From the NCBI GenBank assembly GCA_018399395.1, contig JAGYOI010000052.1, positions 1 through 7,742 of the forward strand: a DNA stretch of 7,742 nucleotides, read 5' to 3'. Positions 4,975 through 7,742 of this stretch are shown piece after piece. The stretch comes from Prolixibacteraceae bacterium. Lineage in GTDB: Bacteria > Bacteroidota > Bacteroidia > Bacteroidales > Prolixibacteraceae. Position 1 is the first letter of the stretch, and each line of letters opens with the position of its first letter. Below the pieces are notes generated by a model that saw only the letters and a list, made by a program, of their open reading frames with translations, did not search any database and was not told the DNA's origin. A program made the translations under genes and the position numbers.

Positions 4975-7742
4975 ATGGATAAATTTTTAAAAGAAGTTGC
5001 CAGTTATTTGTATCAAAAATATAATAAAGACCTTTATACCTTTACACTTGTTTTTCCTAACCGCAGGGCCGGCTTGTTTTTTCAAAAATACTTGAGTGAA
5101 ACGGTTAATCAACCAGTATTCACACCACAAATTATAACCATTTCTGAGCTTGTTGGCGGTATGTCCGATTTTCAGGTGCTGGATCAGGGGCAGTTAATTA
5201 TTGAATTGTACCGGGTTTTCAGGAAAGTTACCGGCAGTAACGAAACACTCGATGATTTTTATTACTGGGGTGAAATGATGCTCGCCGATTTTAACGATAT
5301 TGATAAATACATGGTGGATGCACATCAATTGTTCAGCAATGTTGAATCGTTAAAGGAAATCGATGATGGTTTTGAATTTTTAACCGAAGAGCAACTCAGG
5401 TATCTTTCTGCATTCTGGATAAGTATACTCGAAACAAACAATTCAGAAACGAAAGCACGCTTTCTCAACCTTTGGAAGAACCTTTATAATATTTACGATC
5501 AATATAAAGCTCATTTAACTGAATCGGGATTTTCTTATGAAGGAATGATGTATCGCAACCTAACCTCTGATTTGCCTAAGCTTTCTGAAGAGAAGGTATC
5601 TGAAAAAACAGTGTTTATCGGATTTAATGCCCTTAACAGATGCGAGTTGAGATTGTTTGATTTTTTTAAGAACAATTCGGGTGCCATGTTTTTTTGGGAT
5701 TATGATGATTATTACATGAACATGCCAGACCACGAGGCTGGTATGTTTTTGCATAGTAATATTAAGCAATTCCCAATGCCCGATGATTTTACATTTTCTT
5801 CAGATAATTTTTCAAAACTTAAATCGATTGATGTGGTTTCAATACCCGGGTTTTCGGGACAGGCTTCATACGCGGCTCAATGGATAAGCAAACTGGATAC
5901 GATTAAGGGCGAAAGTTTTGATAAAACAGCTGTTGTATTGTGCGACGAGTCGTTGCTGGTGCCTTTCCTTAATGTTGTGCCTGCCGGTATCGATGATTTT
6001 AATGTAACCATGGGGTTCCCGGTTAAAAGCTCACCGGTTTACACGCTGGTTAAAGGCCTTGTTGATATTGACCGGCATAGTCGTACCAATAAGGACGGGC
6101 ATATTTTATTTTATCACCGTAATATCATGGCCTTGCTTAATAATCCGCTCATTAAGCAGCTTGCCGGTAAATTTGTCGAGGAACTGAATGACCGGCTTAT
6201 TCGTGAAAATCTGGTTTATCTCACCCCTGATGATTTTACAAATGATGAATTTCTTTCACTTGTTTTTCATTTGCCCGAAACTCCAGCGGAATGCCGCGAT
6301 TATTTGTTGCAGATAATTAGTCAGGTATTCGCAGTAATGGATGAGGATGAACCATTGGTTAAAGAATCGTTGTATCAATTGTATTTACTTATCAACCGGA
6401 TGCATGATGCGTTAATTGTTGGTGGGGAAGAAAGTGATGTTGAAATTTCAAAAAGGTTGTATTACCAGCTTCTGCTGAGGCAACTTGAGCGTGTTTCAAT
6501 CCCGTTTGAAGGCGAGCCTTTATCGGGAATGCAAATTATGGGGTTTCTGGAAACCCGAAGCCTTGATTTTGATAATTTAATTTTATTAGGGTTCAACGAT
6601 GACCGGCTTCCGGGTTCTTCCAGTCAGCATTCTTTTATCCCGTATTCGTTGCGGCGTGGTTTTGAAATGCCTGTGGCAGAACATAAAAATGCCATGTATG
6701 CTTATTATTTCTATCGGTTAATTCAGCGTGCAAAAAATGTAACCCTGGTTTACGATTCACGAACCGATGGATTTTCGCGGGGTGAATTGAGCAGGTTTGC
6801 CACTCAGCTTAAGTACGAAGCTGTTAGTATGAAGCTTATCGAGCGCCAGGGGACTTTTAATTTTGAGCCCTCGGGTGGTGATGAAATAAGAATAAAAAAA
6901 ACCGCTACCTTGTTAAGCCGCATTGAGAATTATTTGCAAAATACCAATGTTTCTCCAAGCGCATTAAATGTTTACATGGATTGCTCGTTGAAGTTCTATT
7001 TTAAATATATCGAAGGCGTAAAGGAGTCAGAAGATGTACTTGAGGATATTGATAACCTGGTGTTCGGACGAATAGCACATCTTGCACTTGAAGAATTGTA
7101 CAAACCATATATTGAGAAGGAGATAACAGCAGATATAATTGCCCGTTTACTGGTTGATAAACGAAAGATTAACAGCAGTTTAAAAACGGCCCTTGAAAAA
7201 GAGTTCTTTAAAAAAGGCAATTTTAACCTTAATGGTCGCAACCTTTTAGTTTTCGATATAATTAAAAAGTTTGTTGTAACAGTGTTGAAATACGACAAAA
7301 CGATTGCCCCGTTTCACCTGATGTCGCTCGAGAAAAAATATTTTAATCGTATGACGGTTGAATCAGGTGAAAAAACAATTGAAATAAAATATGGCGGTTC
7401 GGTAGACAGGCTCGATAAAACAGGAGATAAAATAAGGGTAGTTGACTATAAAACAGGAAAGTCTGATAATATAATTAATAACTTAGATAAACTTTTTAAA
7501 GGTGAGCGAAACAAAGCAGCTTTCCAAACCATGTTATATGCCGATGCGGTAGAAAATGAAATCGAAACAGCGTTGCCGGTATTGCCGGCTGTATATGGTG
7601 CGCGGGCTGTTTTCAGGAAAGATTTCGACCCTTTGTTCAGGTTCGGTGGCGGGAATTTAATATTTCAGGCGAATGCTGATGAATTCAGGAGCAAGCTTAA
7701 AGAATTATTTGAAACCTTCTTTTCTTTCTCTCTGCCAAGCAT
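4975..7742 (+). CDS. AddB-like PD-(D/E)XK nuclease, 3' end missing
   Basis: 922 codons are visible with no stop or frameshift; the gene runs off the right edge. The protein resembles the nuclease/inactive-helicase subunit of AddAB-type double-strand-break resection complexes. The N-terminus has VFPNRRAGLFFQKYL (about residues 26-40) where active helicases carry a Walker A loop; no GxxxxGK[ST] is present, so it probably does not hydrolyse ATP. UvrD-like remnants remain: GFLETRSLDFDNLILLGFNDDRLP (about 523-546) and a motif VI-like LIQRAKNVTLVYD. The C-terminal RecB-family nuclease domain begins PSALNVYMDCSLKFYFKY, whose Cys670 fits the first iron-sulfur ligand of AddB. It continues with FGRIAH (His702), GGSVDRLD (Asp811), VVDYKTGK (Asp824, Lys826) and QTMLY (Gln851, Tyr855), so the active site is complete. 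The remaining cluster cysteines would lie beyond the window. The ATG at 4975 is the only in-frame start after the stop at 4921. An AddA/UvrD-like helicase gene usually accompanies this gene in Bacteroidota. Confidence 0.92.
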   Translation, partial: MDKFLKEVASYLYQKYNKDLYTFTLVFPNRRAGLFFQKYLSETVNQPVFTPQIITISELVGGMSDFQVLDQGQLIIELYRVFRKVTGSNETLDDFYYWGEMMLADFNDIDKYMVDAHQLFSNVESLKEIDDGFEFLTEEQLRYLSAFWISILETNNSETKARFLNLWKNLYNIYDQYKAHLTESGFSYEGMMYRNLTSDLPKLSEEKVSEKTVFIGFNALNRCELRLFDFFKNNSGAMFFWDYDDYYMNMPDHEAGMFLHSNIKQFPMPDDFTFSSDNFSKLKSIDVVSIPGFSGQASYAAQWISKLDTIKGESFDKTAVVLCDESLLVPFLNVVPAGIDDFNVTMGFPVKSSPVYTLVKGLVDIDRHSRTNKDGHILFYHRNIMALLNNPLIKQLAGKFVEELNDRLIRENLVYLTPDDFTNDEFLSLVFHLPETPAECRDYLLQIISQVFAVMDEDEPLVKESLYQLYLLINRMHDALIVGGEESDVEISKRLYYQLLLRQLERVSIPFEGEPLSGMQIMGFLETRSLDFDNLILLGFNDDRLPGSSSQHSFIPYSLRRGFEMPVAEHKNAMYAYYFYRLIQRAKNVTLVYDSRTDGFSRGELSRFATQLKYEAVSMKLIERQGTFNFEPSGGDEIRIKKTATLLSRIENYLQNTNVSPSALNVYMDCSLKFYFKYIEGVKESEDVLEDIDNLVFGRIAHLALEELYKPYIEKEITADIIARLLVDKRKINSSLKTALEKEFFKKGNFNLNGRNLLVFDIIKKFVVTVLKYDKTIAPFHLMSLEKKYFNRMTVESGEKTIEIKYGGSVDRLDKTGDKIRVVDYKTGKSDNIINNLDKLFKGERNKAAFQTMLYADAVENEIETALPVLPAVYGARAVFRKDFDPLFRFGGGNLIFQANADEFRSKLKELFETFFSFSLPS

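Overview
The window looks like ordinary chromosomal DNA from a member of the Bacteroidota, possibly a marine or anaerobic Bacteroidales/Marinilabiliales-type lineage (the order is a guess). The support is: AT-rich intergenic DNA; no obvious Shine-Dalgarno sequences; several matches to the Bacteroidota -7 promoter element TAnnTTTG; a leucyl-tRNA synthetase that begins MEYNF; a lipoprotein with a relaxed lipobox; and an AddB-like nuclease of the kind common in that phylum.

Layout. At 1-225 (minus) lies the N-terminal part of a small lipoprotein, cut by the window edge. It is divergent from an MBL-fold hydrolase of the YycJ/WalJ type at 355-1113 (plus). That gene converges on leuS (leucyl-tRNA synthetase, 1225-3891, minus). 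The 111-bp gap between their 3' ends holds an unusual palindrome built from six copies of a roughly 9-bp unit, three in each orientation. Divergent from leuS is a small all-alpha, possibly HEPN-like protein at 4085-4516 (plus), followed by a strong hairpin whose T-tract lies on the minus-strand side. A stretch of about 426 bp with no gene (4549-4974) holds several hairpins and one promoter-like element. It leads into a long AddB-like PD-(D/E)XK nuclease gene, 4975 to beyond the right edge (plus), intact over its 922 visible codons.

How the genes relate. They do not form one pathway. Protein synthesis (leuS), DNA end processing (AddB-like), a metallohydrolase linked in other bacteria to genome maintenance or cell-wall regulation, and two poorly characterised proteins sit in separate transcription units with divergent or convergent borders. 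The next gene to the right would be expected to encode an AddA/UvrD-like helicase partner, but it is out of view.

I saw no insertion sequence, CRISPR array, tRNA, rRNA or phage gene. I found no clear novel multi-gene system. The most unusual signals are non-coding: the six-unit palindrome, the terminator oriented for a minus-strand transcript with no annotated gene, and the structured leader of the nuclease gene.
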